Source: Onthophagus taurus
Lineage: Eukaryota; Arthropoda; Insecta; Coleoptera; Scarabaeidae
Length of the DNA stretch: 64,000 nt
Reading direction: 5' to 3'
Assembly: GCF_036711975.1 (NCBI RefSeq)
Contig: NC_091976.1
Span: 4,836,001 to 4,900,000, forward strand
Within the stretch, counting starts at the first letter, position 1; every line of letters begins with the position of its first letter. Position numbers and translations under genes: made by a program. Positions 1 through 10,860 of this stretch are shown piece by piece. Below the pieces are notes generated by a model. The model did no database searches. It saw only the letters and a list, made by a program, of their open reading frames with translations, and was not told where the DNA came from.

Positions 1-448
1 TTTTTAAATCAAAAGGAGTCGATGTGCACTTATGATTAAAAAGTTGTGCAACTATCGTACAACTGCGATAATGCCACAGCTTCGTATTGAAGCGCACACA
101 CAGTCGATAGTTTAGTTGAAGTCTTTAGGAATTTACGTTGCGCGCGCAACCTCAAGGTCAAGTTTACTGAGAGTTGAAGTGTCTTCTCTAGTATAACATA
201 AATCAAGTTTCCCTCAATTATTTTATGATAAGTGAATTTATATCAAAAATTAAGTTAAATTATTTTCCGTTTTACTACCACAGTTAATTAATTATATATT
301 ACAATAAATATATTAAAGTAATTCAATTACATTATTTTAAAAATTTTAATTATTTCCCTTGAACTCTATCACATCATGTGATTCATGTGTTTCTGTTGGA
401 AGTTGGAATAGGTAGTACATCAAACTTTTTCGAGTGTCATTAGCAGCT

Positions 449-1839
449 ATGGAGCCACTAATAATTAATGATATGGAAAAGTTTATCGAAATGATAGAAG
501 CGCGTCCGGCGTTATATATGAAAAATTTAAAAGAGTATGCCGATGTAAACGTGAAAAGAAAGTTATGGCAAGAAATTTGTATGGAAATAATTCCTAATTG
601 GGGAGAACTGTCCTCCGAAAATAAAATAAAATCCGGTAAAAATTTTAATTTCTTAAAAATTTGTGAATCACTGGAGCTTCCATAAGCCCCAACGTCAATA
701 AATATAAATTTGTAATCAGCGTCAGTCCAAGCCATGAGACCGCATGAGAAAAACTTTTTATAATTATAGAATGCAGATCCAGAAGAAGCTGGGCAAATCA
801 TTCGGACGTGTTTACCATCTACAGCACCGATTACGTTGGGAAATTGTGTACGGCGATAAAATTCGTCAGCAACACTTATCCAATCGTCAGTAGTTTTTTG
901 AGGCATAAACAGTGATTGTAAATTGTTCCATATTTCTTCGCATGTCTTGCGTATAATGCCACTGATAGTAGAAGGGGCTATCATATATTGAAATGAAAGT
1001 GCTTTAAAACTGGATCCTGTTGCTAAGTACCTGAAAAAAAAATATTAATTAGACAAAATTCGTGAGGTTCCATTCTCACAACACTGTAAAATTCACAAAT
1101 ACATATACATAATTTTATTATAAGATTTCCTAAAGTAGTAATAAATTTTAATTATAAATTCATATGTTTAGGTCAAAATGTTCAACAAAAGTGGTTGAAT
1201 CTGCGAACCTGCTTCTGCAGAGAGCTGAAGGCTCAAAAAGACGTTAAGTCCGGGCAATCGGCGTCTAAACGGAGAAAATATATATATTTCGAAAAATTAA
1301 TGTTTCTGTTGCTCACTATTGAACAAAGGCCCACTGAAAGCAACATACCACAAGAGGAAACGGCTGAGGTGGAAGATCATAATTTAGATGAAATCCTTAT
1401 TGATACTTCTATTAGGACGCCTACTAGCTCGACAAAGAAAAAACGACGAATCCAGGACGGAGACACCGGAAATTCGGCTGTTGAGCAAGAGATACTAAAG
1501 GCCGTCCAGCAGGAAACAGATGAAGACACCCATTTTGCTCTGTCGTTAGTTTCCCAATTACGGTCTCTGTCAGAGGACGAAAAATTTGAGGCAAAAATTG
1601 ATATATTAAAAATTTTCCAGCAAATGAAACGAAGGCGATCACAAAGCTTTCGATCCACAATTGCACCACAACTGCCACATGCCTCCGCAATACATCAATA
1701 TGGCGGTTCGAATCCAGAACCACAGCAATCTGGATTTTCAATAATTCCGTCGCCAGCACACACCGACGATACGATACAATCGTATGTATCTCTATTTACT
1801 ACAGGCTCCTCTGCATCTGAAGAATTGTTGGAATTGTAA
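449..1839 (+). CDS. MADF-BESS protein of Harbinger, two exons
   Basis: Exon 1 is 449-635 and exon 2 is 1172-1839, joined at a GT-AG intron (donor CCG|GTAAAA, acceptor TTTAG|GTCAAA). The frame stays open for about 284 residues. The N-terminal half is a MADF (Adf-1-type Myb/SANT) domain; its motif QKWLNLRTCFCREL straddles the start of exon 2. Near the C-terminus is a BESS motif (FALSLVSQLRSLSEDEKF). Harbinger elements encode such a protein to carry the nuclease to DNA and the nucleus (family knowledge). An ATG at 449 precedes the MADF helix directly. The intron contains transposase exon 2 on the opposite strand. Confidence 0.75.
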
Positions 1840-2197
1840 ATCTGCTCTGAGTGATTGACATTGAACATACTATGTTTATGCTTTAAACTGTCGAAATACA
1901 AAATATATTAAAATAAATCATAACATAAAATCCATATATTTTTATAACTTACCTTAATGTAACACTCAATCTTTCTTCTGGGGATATGGCTAGACGTTTG
2001 TTAGTATTTTCCATAGAAATAGAAACAGCAATCAACTTCAATAACTCGTTGAAACTGGTCACACTCATTCTATAGTACATGAAAAACTTATCGGGATGTT
2101 GTAGAAGTTTTGTATGGAGCGTGTGGAAAATTCCCTTTCTAAGCCGATCACAATATATAGGATGAGTCCAATACCGCCGTCTAATAGCTTTTTTCAA
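640..2197 (-). pseudogene. Harbinger transposase (DDE_Tnp_4 family), truncated
   Basis: Two exons are visible: 2197-1953 (RRRYW..HP and ISPEERLSVTLR) and 1030 to about 640 (IGAVDGKHVRM, then a GLMAWTDADYKFIFID segment). The splice is 1953|GTAAGT to CAG|1030 and the frame continues across it. The first catalytic Asp lies in AVDGKH and the second in TDADYKFIFID. The third acidic residue and the C-terminal third are missing, because the frame runs into the antisense of MADF exon 1. No ATG is visible before the first exon. The 0.9-kb intron contains MADF exon 2 on the other strand. Confidence 0.75.
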
Positions 2198-2480
2198 TTT
2201 CTTTTTTTTATGTATAATAACGCAATAATAATAATACTTTTCTATTTAACATTTCTATAATTTTATTAACTGCACCACTTACAAGAACATAAAATAATAA
2301 TTTTGTCGCAGAAAGGAATTTAATATAAATACAAGTTGTTTCGAAATCGATATGTGTGTGCATACAACGCGATTTATGAACAACTAAACAGTTTAGTCGA
2401 TTATAAATTGATAATGCATCGCGATTTCAAGCCAATCCAACTAAACTGTTTCGTCGATGAATAATCGACCGTGTGTGCCT

Positions 2481-4860
2481 ACCCTTAGTGGAACGTGGAT
2501 TTAGTGTGGCTATGAACCTGATTACGAAAAAAGAAACCGACTTGATGTTAGTGCTCGTGGTGACTTATAATAATATAACTCATCAGGCTTACCCATCACA
2601 TTAAACAATATTTTCTTTAAAATAAAAACATGTCTTTTTTAATGTAGTTTTAAATATCAAAATTATAATTCAAAAAATTTTCATGCCAGCTCACCTTTAA
2701 CGACCTATGCGCAAATGAAGGATTTCCACGCTGTATTAGACGCTCCTATAATAGCATATTCTTCCTTTCACAAAATAGAAGAGTTGATTGGGGACGACTG
2801 GAGAGATGAGGTACAGTATGGAAAAAAGAAGAAAGGAAGAACTAAGTATTGTTCTTCATCTAACCCGTTTTTCTGGGGCTCGTGTATCCACAACCGTAAA
2901 ACATTTCAAAATGAATTACTGAAATAATAATAAAACTTTATCTGGCGGAGGCTAGCGATCAAATCAAGACATGGGTTATCTACAAACTGCAGTAGACTTT
3001 TCAGAGGTCGTAGATCCCAGGGGAGAAGAGTTTACTAAAATACTAGAGCTGATACATATAGATACAAACAGTTGTAACGAAGTTACATTATTTTTATTTT
3101 TCAAAAACCGAATATTCCGAAAAATTACCGAAAATTAAATATATCCGAGTATACTTCCCACACTACCTCGATACGTTACAGTTTCCACCCGATTTGTAGA
3201 AATTCCGAAAAAGATATCTTATCTCCTTATCACCGCCCGTTTATGCAACCCAATTCACATTTTATTAATTTTGATAATTTTTTTAATTAGACTTTGATTT
3301 TCTCCGTTTTCCATTTCGAAACCGTTATCTTAAATTCCAACAACGTTCCCTGACCGAATCATCAATAAATGAAAGTAATTAATAAAATTGCTGAATCACG
3401 AAAACATGTGCGTTCCGAAAAATTATTATCAAATAATTAAATAATGCCGAAATTAACAAATTTCCAAACAAGATACGACAAGCCACATGTTTCTATCAGT
3501 CCAGCCGATCGTCCCGAGGAAGTTTCAGCAGCCAGCGAGCTACCGTCGAGCTACCGTATAGCGACTATTTTTTTATGATGCGGAATTAGAAATCATAGAC
3601 CGATCAAACCGATTTCAAACATTTAAATATATCATGAAATAACCGTTGAACGATTCTAAAGATGATCCGCTTATTATTAATACAATAATTCACCGAAAAT
3701 CAGCCCGCATCGTAATTAATTAAATTACTCCATTCCTGATGGTCATCCGTTGAAAATATTGCCCATGTAGGATTGCCCCGAACATCGCCCAACTGCTGGA
3801 ATTGTTTTGTGTTAAGGTGCGCGTAAATTAATACCGATTAATTGGTTTTAACGTGAATCACGTGGTCGGGAAAACGTTTGTGAATATAAGTGCCGTAAAC
3901 AGGGGCCGATTTTGTTAAAAATATTTTTGTAATTTTCCGTATAAGTAAGGGTATCTTTTGATTTGTGTTATAATTTTTCCGTTAATTATTGTTGATTAAT
4001 TGTTAATTACTCCGCCGTTCTTTAACCGATTTTACCCGTTCAAAAACTGTAATTATGTAATTTTATGTCCCGCATCCGATAGCGCCGTCAGAATTTTTCT
4101 ATTTTTGTTAATTAGCGCCGCGCATTGTAAATTAGTCGTTGATAACTTGTACTGGTACGATCCCCCACGCGGAAAAATCCAGATTTCGCCCCAAAATGGT
4201 ATAAATAGCCGGCCAAAATTCTGATTTACAACAGTTCTTCATCAGTACTACGACCGTCTTTAACAAGTACTACAACAGTCTTCGTCAACAGTTAATTTCC
4301 GAAATATCCGTATTTCAGTTTACCGTAAGTCCAATTTATTTTGATAGACTTTGATTTTATTTTGCTGTTAATTTTCATTATTTGTTGTACATTTTGTCCC
4401 AACCTTAATACTCTTGGAAGGTTCTTCGAGTATTCCGTTCCTTTGCACCTTAGGAAGGTTTCCAGGTGTATCCCATACCTCCGCCTCATTTTTTTTATTT
4501 GTTTAATTTAAATTCATTTATTATAAAGTCAAAGTCTTGTCAATTTATTCCCACCGTCCCCATTCTCCGACCGTGGTCACAAAGCAATAAACTGCCCTCC
4601 TATTTGTTTATTTTATTATTAATAAAGTTGATAGTTATTTGTTTTCCCAATTTTTCTTGTTTTCTTCTTTCCCATACCGAATCCCTGGATCTCCGACTGT
4701 AACCCCCAAAAGTTACCTGGAGGCGAAAGAGTTCCTTAACTCTTTAAACATAAGGTGGCGCCCGAGACCGTTAACATCCCGAACACATAACAGGGCACCA
4801 AGACCCCTTTTCCTAGGACCGAACCAGGATAGGTCGTCGCACAGTCAAAAATAGTTTAGA
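2481..4860. other. No intact gene; hAT-like scrap and possible gypsy primer site
   Basis: Around 2490-2570 a plus-strand frame reads ERGFSVAMNLITKK, resembling the C-terminal dimerisation segment of hAT-type transposases; too short to be sure. A 70-residue frame at 2715-2927 is unrecognised. The remainder is AT-rich with no convincing coding. At 4756-4765 the sequence TGGCGCCCGA matches a lysine-tRNA primer-binding site, and a TATAAATA at about 4200 lies upstream, so part of 3.8-4.75 kb could be a solo or truncated gypsy LTR. No partner LTR was found. Confidence 0.3.
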
Positions 4861-4864
4861 ATGA

Positions 4865-5757
4865 TCTATCTGAAGAATTGAAAAAGAAATTATTCCCAGG
4901 AGTTAGAAATTCTGAAAATGCAATGGAACGACTTGAATCGATGAATACACTTAAAGCTATTACATTAACAGTTACTAAGTATTGCAATTCACAAAGGGCA
5001 CTTTAGTTCAGATGGAGTACCGTCGATAACCGTTCATTGTGATGGAGGAATGCTCTGTCTGGCACGGTGCGTATAATAGTATCTGAAAATAATCGATGAT
5101 GGCGATTCCAGCATTTACAGTAAAATTAGATATAACGTGAATTATGGTATGGAGGTAGATAAAATAGAACGTGTAAATCACCTAATAACAAACTTTGAGA
5201 AAAGTTTATATAAAATAAAGACGTCAACAACAAATAACGGGGTATCATCTCTAGCTCGAAAATGTTAACGCATGATAAAATTAAACAATGCAACAATTTA
5301 TTATGTATCGAGATAAAATTAATGAAAATCCTGAACATCTAAAAACTGACATTGCTAATTCGATAAATCATATTTATGGGAACCACAGTGATTGTGTTTC
5401 ACATTACTATAACACCCCAGGATTTATAAATGCGACACTAGCAAATAAACTTATTGGTTCAGGATCAGTATATCATTTAAGAAGTAAGTATTTATATTTC
5501 TGCCACAGATTGATTTTATCTTTTATAAAATCGTTATAGGTGCTATGGAACCGGTGCTGGCAAAAGCGCATAAACTAGTAACTTATGAGAATAATAATAA
5601 GGTAGAAGTTTTTATATCTCTTGTAAGAAAATTAAATTGCGGAAAACGCTTAAATTTGATTCAAAGGCGATCTTTCGAAGTACGATCTTACCTCTCAACA
5701 TTGAAATATAATTCGGGTAGTAATATGTTCATTATTATATTGTTTTTATTGTAAAAT
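4865..5757 (+). pseudogene. MULE-type transposon relic, YqaJ-associated
   Basis: Frames at 5288-5539 (SINHIYGNHSDCVSHYY) and 5545-5754 (NKVEVFISLVRKLNCGKRLN) resemble conserved blocks of insect proteins that pair a Mutator-like transposase region with a YqaJ exonuclease. The frames are interrupted and end in AT-rich sequence. Order and content agree with the YqaJ fragment 0.4 kb downstream and the transposase C-terminus at 7.3 kb, so one old element may have been split. Assigned by recall of the family, not by a search. Confidence 0.45.
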
Positions 5758-6136
5758 ATGTTTCAGAGACTAGTTAGCAACCGGAGTCGTTACAAATGTT
5801 TGCTAGTTTAGAAATAAGCGAATATATTAGACATACGCGTTAACATGATCAAAAGAAAAAGGAAAGAATAACAAAAGGTAGAAATCGACGACAACAACTA
5901 CAAAAAGGTACAGATTTAGATTATGGTGAAAAAACACACCAAGCATTACTGAACACAGCAGAATTTAATTCAGAGTATAATAGAACATTACAGTCTTTAT
6001 AGGTATTTACCAATTTTGATCATCCTCATATAAAATAATAACATTAATTCTTAGAAATAAAATATTATAAATAATGATATGATCATTGAGCATTTTATAT
6101 CGTCTCACTGTTTTTTTAGGTCACTGAAGAAGAACA
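5758..6136. other. AT-rich gap between MULE/YqaJ fragments
   Basis: Short broken frames only. The stretch probably belongs to the same decayed element as its neighbours. No RNA gene or repeat was seen. Confidence 0.3.
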
Positions 6137-6547
6137 ATGGCAATTGGCGATTGCAACAATAGGGCCACCAATTCAGTAATGCAATTATACATACAGGAAA
6201 GACAGAAACGTTTAACATCGTCTAATTTTGGAACAATTACTAAACGAAAATTGCAGACTTCATATTTACCTCTCTTAAAGAACCTTCTATATAAAAGAAA
6301 TATAATAACTCCAGCAATGGAATATGGAAAACGATGTGAAGAAGTCGCCAGAAGGAAATTTGAAGAAGTAATCGGTATGTTTATCCAGAATGCAGGCTTA
6401 TTTGTACACACGGAATATGGTTTCCTAGCAGCGTCATCTGACGGTAAGGTTTTCATTTATTTTTATTGTGTTTTATTTCATGGCAAGCATTTAATATAAC
6501 TAGGTTTGGTAGGAGAGGATGCAATTGTAGAAATTAAGTGTGCTTAG
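6137..6547 (+). pseudogene. YqaJ/lambda-exonuclease-like nuclease fragment
   Basis: The frame contains RQKRLTSSNFGTITKR, then MEYGKRCEEVARRKFEE, then FLAASSDG, the order seen in YqaJ viral-recombinase nucleases. A likely short intron (G|GTAAGG at about 6443, AG near 6504) leads to VGEDAIVEIKC, which supplies the E-x-K catalytic motif of this fold. An in-frame TAG follows directly. It is the recombinase half of a transposon protein; an N-terminus and later residues are missing, so it is probably non-functional. Confidence 0.55.
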
Positions 6548-6889
6548 TCTTTGTATATAAAGAAGCAGTCACTTCATAGTGTTATACAAAGTAATAAGTA
6601 ATTTTATTTGATGTATAAGGAGGACCAACCAACTCTAAAACATAATCACAACAATTATTTCTATCGGGTATTTTTAAAATATACAGTTTCTTAATGACGT
6701 GCTATAAAACAAGTATATAGCAGGCAAAAGTGTGAAGTTTCGACGCAGACTACTCCAAATAGTCCAGATTTAAAGTTGGTAATAGCCAGTAAATTAATCG
6801 CGGAACCAGCCGAATGGTACTCCCATTACTGTAACTTTTTTGTAAACGTAGTTCCCGAATCCCTGAGCATAGCCTTTGGTTGGATTGGA
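6548..6889. other. Non-coding spacer
   Basis: No open frame, repeat or RNA gene recognised between the YqaJ fragment and the LINE scrap. Confidence 0.3.
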
Positions 6890-7285
6890 CGGATTCTTTA
6901 ATGCGAGTATGTATTTTTATAATGTTACCTATTGTGTCAAAGATGATGGGAGTAATCAAAAATCTGAAAAACACCTACAGTGTTGGTCCTGATGGCGTCC
7001 ATGTCGGCTGTGTCAAGTTTCTACGAGATGTCTTAGCCCCACCTCTAGCAATGATTTTAAATCGACTTGCAACACGATTCCCGTATATAAAAGGGGAAGC
7101 CCGTCGGATATCTCAAACTACCGCCCTATTTCTTTAAATAGTGTTTTTTTCCAAAATCTCGACAAATTCAATATTTTGTCAGATGCTTAGCATGGATTTC
7201 GTGACAGGTCTTCCACCGAGACGGCCACGATCGATTATTTCAGATTATTTCACTACAGCTCAACAGACGACAATCCGCAGCACGA
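6890..7285 (+). pseudogene. Non-LTR retrotransposon RT fragment
   Basis: One frame gives GPDGVHVGCVKFLRD followed by APPLAMILNR, the N-terminal fingers block of jockey/R1-type reverse transcriptases. A second frame contains NYRPISLNSVFF and later HGFR..SST, the next conserved blocks. Frameshifts and a stop separate the pieces and no YADD region remains. It is a short dead LINE fragment. Confidence 0.55.
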
Positions 7286-7765
7286 GAAATGCCCGTGCGG
7301 CGAAGACTCATGGTGTGAATGGCAGAAAGCTGTAGCTTCAAATGCCCTGCAGTCATTCAAACAAGCTACACTGCACTTCCCACTGATGTTTTAAATGCGA
7401 TTCAACCGATTTATACGGATTTAAGCAAGGACGCACTTTTGCAGCCTCAACCAGCTTATTTGGAAAATTTCTCCAAAATCAGTAGGTGGTACTTCAACCA
7501 TTGTTGAAATTGCAGCTCATGTAGCAGAATGTACTTTTAATGAAGGCTGTTTTGATTTGTTGACTTTTATGCGAGAAATGCAGATCGGTACAGGACCAAG
7601 TTCTCACGAATGGGCACGCACAGTGGACGATTTGCGAATTAGCAGAGCACAGGAACAAGCTGAGAAACATGATAGCAAAGAAAGAATTTTACGAAGACAA
7701 GAACAGAAAGATGCTTTAGACATTCTAGATGAAAGCTCTTTACTTTATGGACGACGACGACTCTG
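7286..7765 (+). pseudogene. C-terminal fragment of MULE-type transposase
   Basis: Pieces in shifting frames read CPCGEDSWCEWQKAVAS, then DVLNAIQPIYTDLSKDALL, then VEIAAHVAECTFNEGCFDLL and HEWARTVDDLRI. Together they resemble the end of the Mutator-like protein common in arthropod genomes. At least two frameshifts separate them, so it is dead. It may be the other end of the relic at 4.9-6.5 kb. Confidence 0.45.
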
Positions 7766-8317
7766 TGTGAGTATAAAAGAATTATCGAGTTTTATTTTGG
7801 ATTTTTTAGTGTGCAAAACTTTAAAGCGTTCTTCTGAAACTCGTCATTTTTTAAGTCTAATGCACCGATTCTTTTAAAATTTTGTATACTATTTCTACAC
7901 ATGAACCACCAGGTAACGCTGTCGAATTTTTTTAATTTATAATAATTTTTTATTTTACAATAACAAATTTGCAGATTTTTTTAGCGACAATCGCGTCTTT
8001 CACTTCCAAGTGCTAACGAAAAGGAAAAAAGCGATTAAAAAAAAACTCAACAGCGTTACTTTGAGAAACATATCACCTAATAAACGCATTTTGATCTTTT
8101 TGTTTCAGATAATCCAGTGACGAGCTGTAGTGTACACCGCAAACTCACTTTTTTTTCGAGGCGCCTGTGAAAATTTACTGCCAACGGCTTGTTTATAAAT
8201 ATTTTGCATTAAAAATTTAGGAAAATATAGATCAAATGTTGTATTATTATATGAACATTAATACCCCATATAAATACCCCAGCATTACGTGTATCGTCTA
8301 AAAAAATTCTTGAGAAT
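7766..8317. other. AT-rich gap, no gene
   Basis: Only short frames. Runs such as ATTTTTTTAGCG are low complexity. No recognised feature. Confidence 0.3.
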
Positions 8318-9557
8318 ATGTTTCTTTTTCACCGAATTAACTATACCCTCTCCTTAAAACAGTCTGTAAAAAACTTACGATCTGAACATGTCAAGGTGAG
8401 AAGATTACTTATGTATGCAAGTACTACTAACAAAACATGCACTCTACAAGTTTTCGACAATTATTGTGATAGTTTTTTTCCCAACAATTTGACAAGTTTT
8501 ATAAAAATACAGGCGAGGTTGTGCAACATAACATCATCAAAAAGAAGATACTACTACATACAAAGAGTTCAGTATGCAATTATATTTTTTGGGGCAGACT
8601 TTATTTTATTTGCCTTCAACAAGGACCTTAAGAAAGTTTACTGAAAATTAAATTTGTGCCTGGCCTCAACAACATAGAACTGTATAAGGCATTGGAAATT
8701 AAAGTTTCTTCTATGGGATATTTAGACAAGGATTGCATCCTCTGTATCGATGAAATGGCCCTAAAAGAGAATCTGTTTTATCACATTGGAAGAGACGAAG
8801 TTGTTGGTCTCGTAGATATAGGAGACAATAAAACAGAGTACATTTCAGCACGAAATGCAAATGTTTTTATGATTAGAGGGCTTACAAATAATTGGAAATT
8901 ACCTCTTGGTTATTTTTTTATTAAAACATTTACAGCACCAACATTAAAAGAAGAGATTGAGCAATGTATTCAAAAATTAAAAAACATTGGGCTCCGAGTA
9001 CGATGTGTGGTAACAGATATGGGAAGTAATTTTATTCAATTACATAATATTTTAAAAATAACACCAGAGACCCCATGAATTTGTTAAATGGAGACACAAT
9101 TCCTTTAATTTTTGATACTCCTCACTTGTTAAAAGCTACCAGAAATAATATAATTAAACATAATTTTGTGTTTAATGATAAGAAAACATTTTGGGAGTTT
9201 ATTTCAAGTTTTTATAACATGCATGTTCAACAAAGAAACAGATTGGCACCAAAATTGACTCCTGCACACATCAACCCAACCAACTTCTAAAAAATGAAGG
9301 TAAAATTAGTAGCCCAAGTAATTAGGCATACATATATTAGGAGTGGAGATATTTGGAAGTTTATTTTAAAGCGCTTCCATCAGAATGTATTGGAACAATA
9401 GAGTTTATTGAAAAATTCAATAAGCTATTTGATGATTAAATTCAAAAAAATATTCTGGCGAAGACGACTTCTTAAATGAAATGTTTGATATTACTAAAAA
9501 TTTAAAGGTTATTAATGGAAAAGGACATGATGTAACAAAATCAATAAAATGTTTAAA
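8318..9557 (+). pseudogene. P-element transposase relic (THAP9-like)
   Basis: The frame at 8656-9078 includes CILCIDEMALKENL and RGLTNNWKLPLGYFF, and the frame at 9075-9290 includes LIFDTPHLLKATRNNI. These are the central RNase-H-like blocks of P-element transposases, with catalytic Asp in CIDEM. The same blocks occur in the open copy at 12.6-13.7 kb (LLFDEM, LFDAPHLLKGLRNN), though the proteins are clearly diverged. Frames break at about 8640, 9070 and 9290. Further remnants (LPSECIGTIEFIEKFNKLF) run to about 9420. No THAP domain is left. Confidence 0.7.
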
Positions 9558-9561
9558 GTTT

Positions 9562-9680
9562 AAAATTTTGATTTCTTCTTGCGTTACTGACCCCGCCGAT
9601 ATAATCGCTTGTCGACTTTTATTTATACCAAATTTTTCGACAAAATAAAATTTATCATTAATGTTCAATGTTTTATACAG
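9562..9680 (-). pseudogene. Short Polinton penton fragment inserted in the P-element relic
   Basis: The minus strand reads NDKFYFVEKFGINKSRQA followed by TQEEIKI, closely matching the penton of copy C near 56.36-56.47 kb (DKFYFTEKFPINKSRQA, then EDEIKI). Only about 35 codons remain and both sides are unrelated. It shows an additional, more decayed Polinton outside the three main segments. Confidence 0.6.
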
Positions 9681-10860
9681 GGTGCCCATTATGTATGGAA
9701 TATAGTGTATATCTTGGTAGGTATCAACTTTATAAAAAAACATTTTATACAAAAGTTGTTTAATTTACCATAATAAGACAGCATTCAATTGTTTTTATTT
9801 CAGAAAACAAATGAGCAACGAATAACACTTGAAGTTTTTTAAATAGCAATGTACCCTGTCGTTAGGCTCATTTAATAGAGATTTTTTTTCTCTTTACGAT
9901 GCCGTAAAATTTTAGTACCCTTACATCAGAAAATTTTTGAAAAAAATGTAAAAATTGTTTATTAAGAAAATTTAACTAATAACATTAATCTAGATATCCG
10001 AGATCGTCAAGTACCTCGCAGTACCTCGAATTATTGGAGATGTACACTAATTTTTCGTTTATTTGTTTTATTTTGTATGTAAATTTAATTTACAGTAATA
10101 ATTCGAGGTACTTTACAAATGCTTATTTACGAAAGATAAATTTTTAAATAAAATAGATAACTGCGGTTATCGACTGAAATATCGATATTAGAGAAAACCC
10201 GTTTATTATTTGAGAGAGAGAGAGTAGGATAAAACTCGTTAGAACCGTTCTTTGAAAATAACAAATGGCTGACTTCTTAAGTTGTCATCAAACTCGTTGA
10301 AGAAAAATAGAATTAAATAAATGAACGTTATTCAAGAAAACTAATAAATCTTTACCCACAAGTAAGTATTCATCAAAATTATAGGAAACTCTTGTGAGTT
10401 GATCTTTGAGTTTGATTCTTTGATTTTTCTTTTTGTAGGTTATGTTAAATAATAAAATAAAATTATCATCCGACTCACTGTGTAAAAGAAAGGATTGGAT
10501 TATGGATTGTCTCTTGTGTTCGGGGCACTAACTAATTTTCTGGATTGTCTACAGGATTCTTCTTACGGGAAATTGAACTGTTTGTTCTTCGGAAATAGGG
10601 TCTTGGATGATCTTGAAGAAGTATCAGTAGTTTTCGGAATAGGTTGTAGGATGATTCTCTTTTTATTTTAATATTGTAAGTTGGTTTGACTTTTTTAAAA
10701 AAAATTATCTTAAATTTTTGAGGTTATCTCTTCAAAAATTCTTCTATCTGACGACGCGGATTCGACGCTGGTCCGACGACGACTCTCTCACCATAGATTA
10801 AATAAATATATATACTTATATAGATGGCGTGTTCTCCACCTTTAGATTTAACGCTGTTTT
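9681..10860. other. Non-coding, with a short inverted repeat
   Basis: AT-rich with no gene. A 16-bp perfect inverted repeat (AGTACCTCGAATTATT at 10020-10035 against 10097-10112) bounds about 93 bp, compatible with a small MITE or hairpin. The phrase ACAGGGTGCCC near 9678 resembles ends of dispersed insect repeats, but no partner was found. Confidence 0.35.

Larger units (their letters stand above)
91..2480. mobile_element. PIF/Harbinger DNA transposon, partly deleted
   Basis: It carries the two Harbinger genes, a DDE nuclease on the minus strand and a MADF-BESS DNA-binding protein on the plus strand. Inverted end-like sequences match imperfectly: GCACACACAGTCGAT near 94-108 and the complement of ATCGACCGTGTGTGC near 2463-2477. 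The exact ends and the 3-bp target duplication were not resolved. The MADF gene reads open throughout, whereas the transposase lacks its C-terminal third, so the copy is non-autonomous as it stands. Confidence 0.7.

Noticed and set aside
3000..4760. Solo gypsy LTR ending before the 4756 primer-like site
   Set aside because: Not called as an element because no second LTR, no gag and no target duplication were found.
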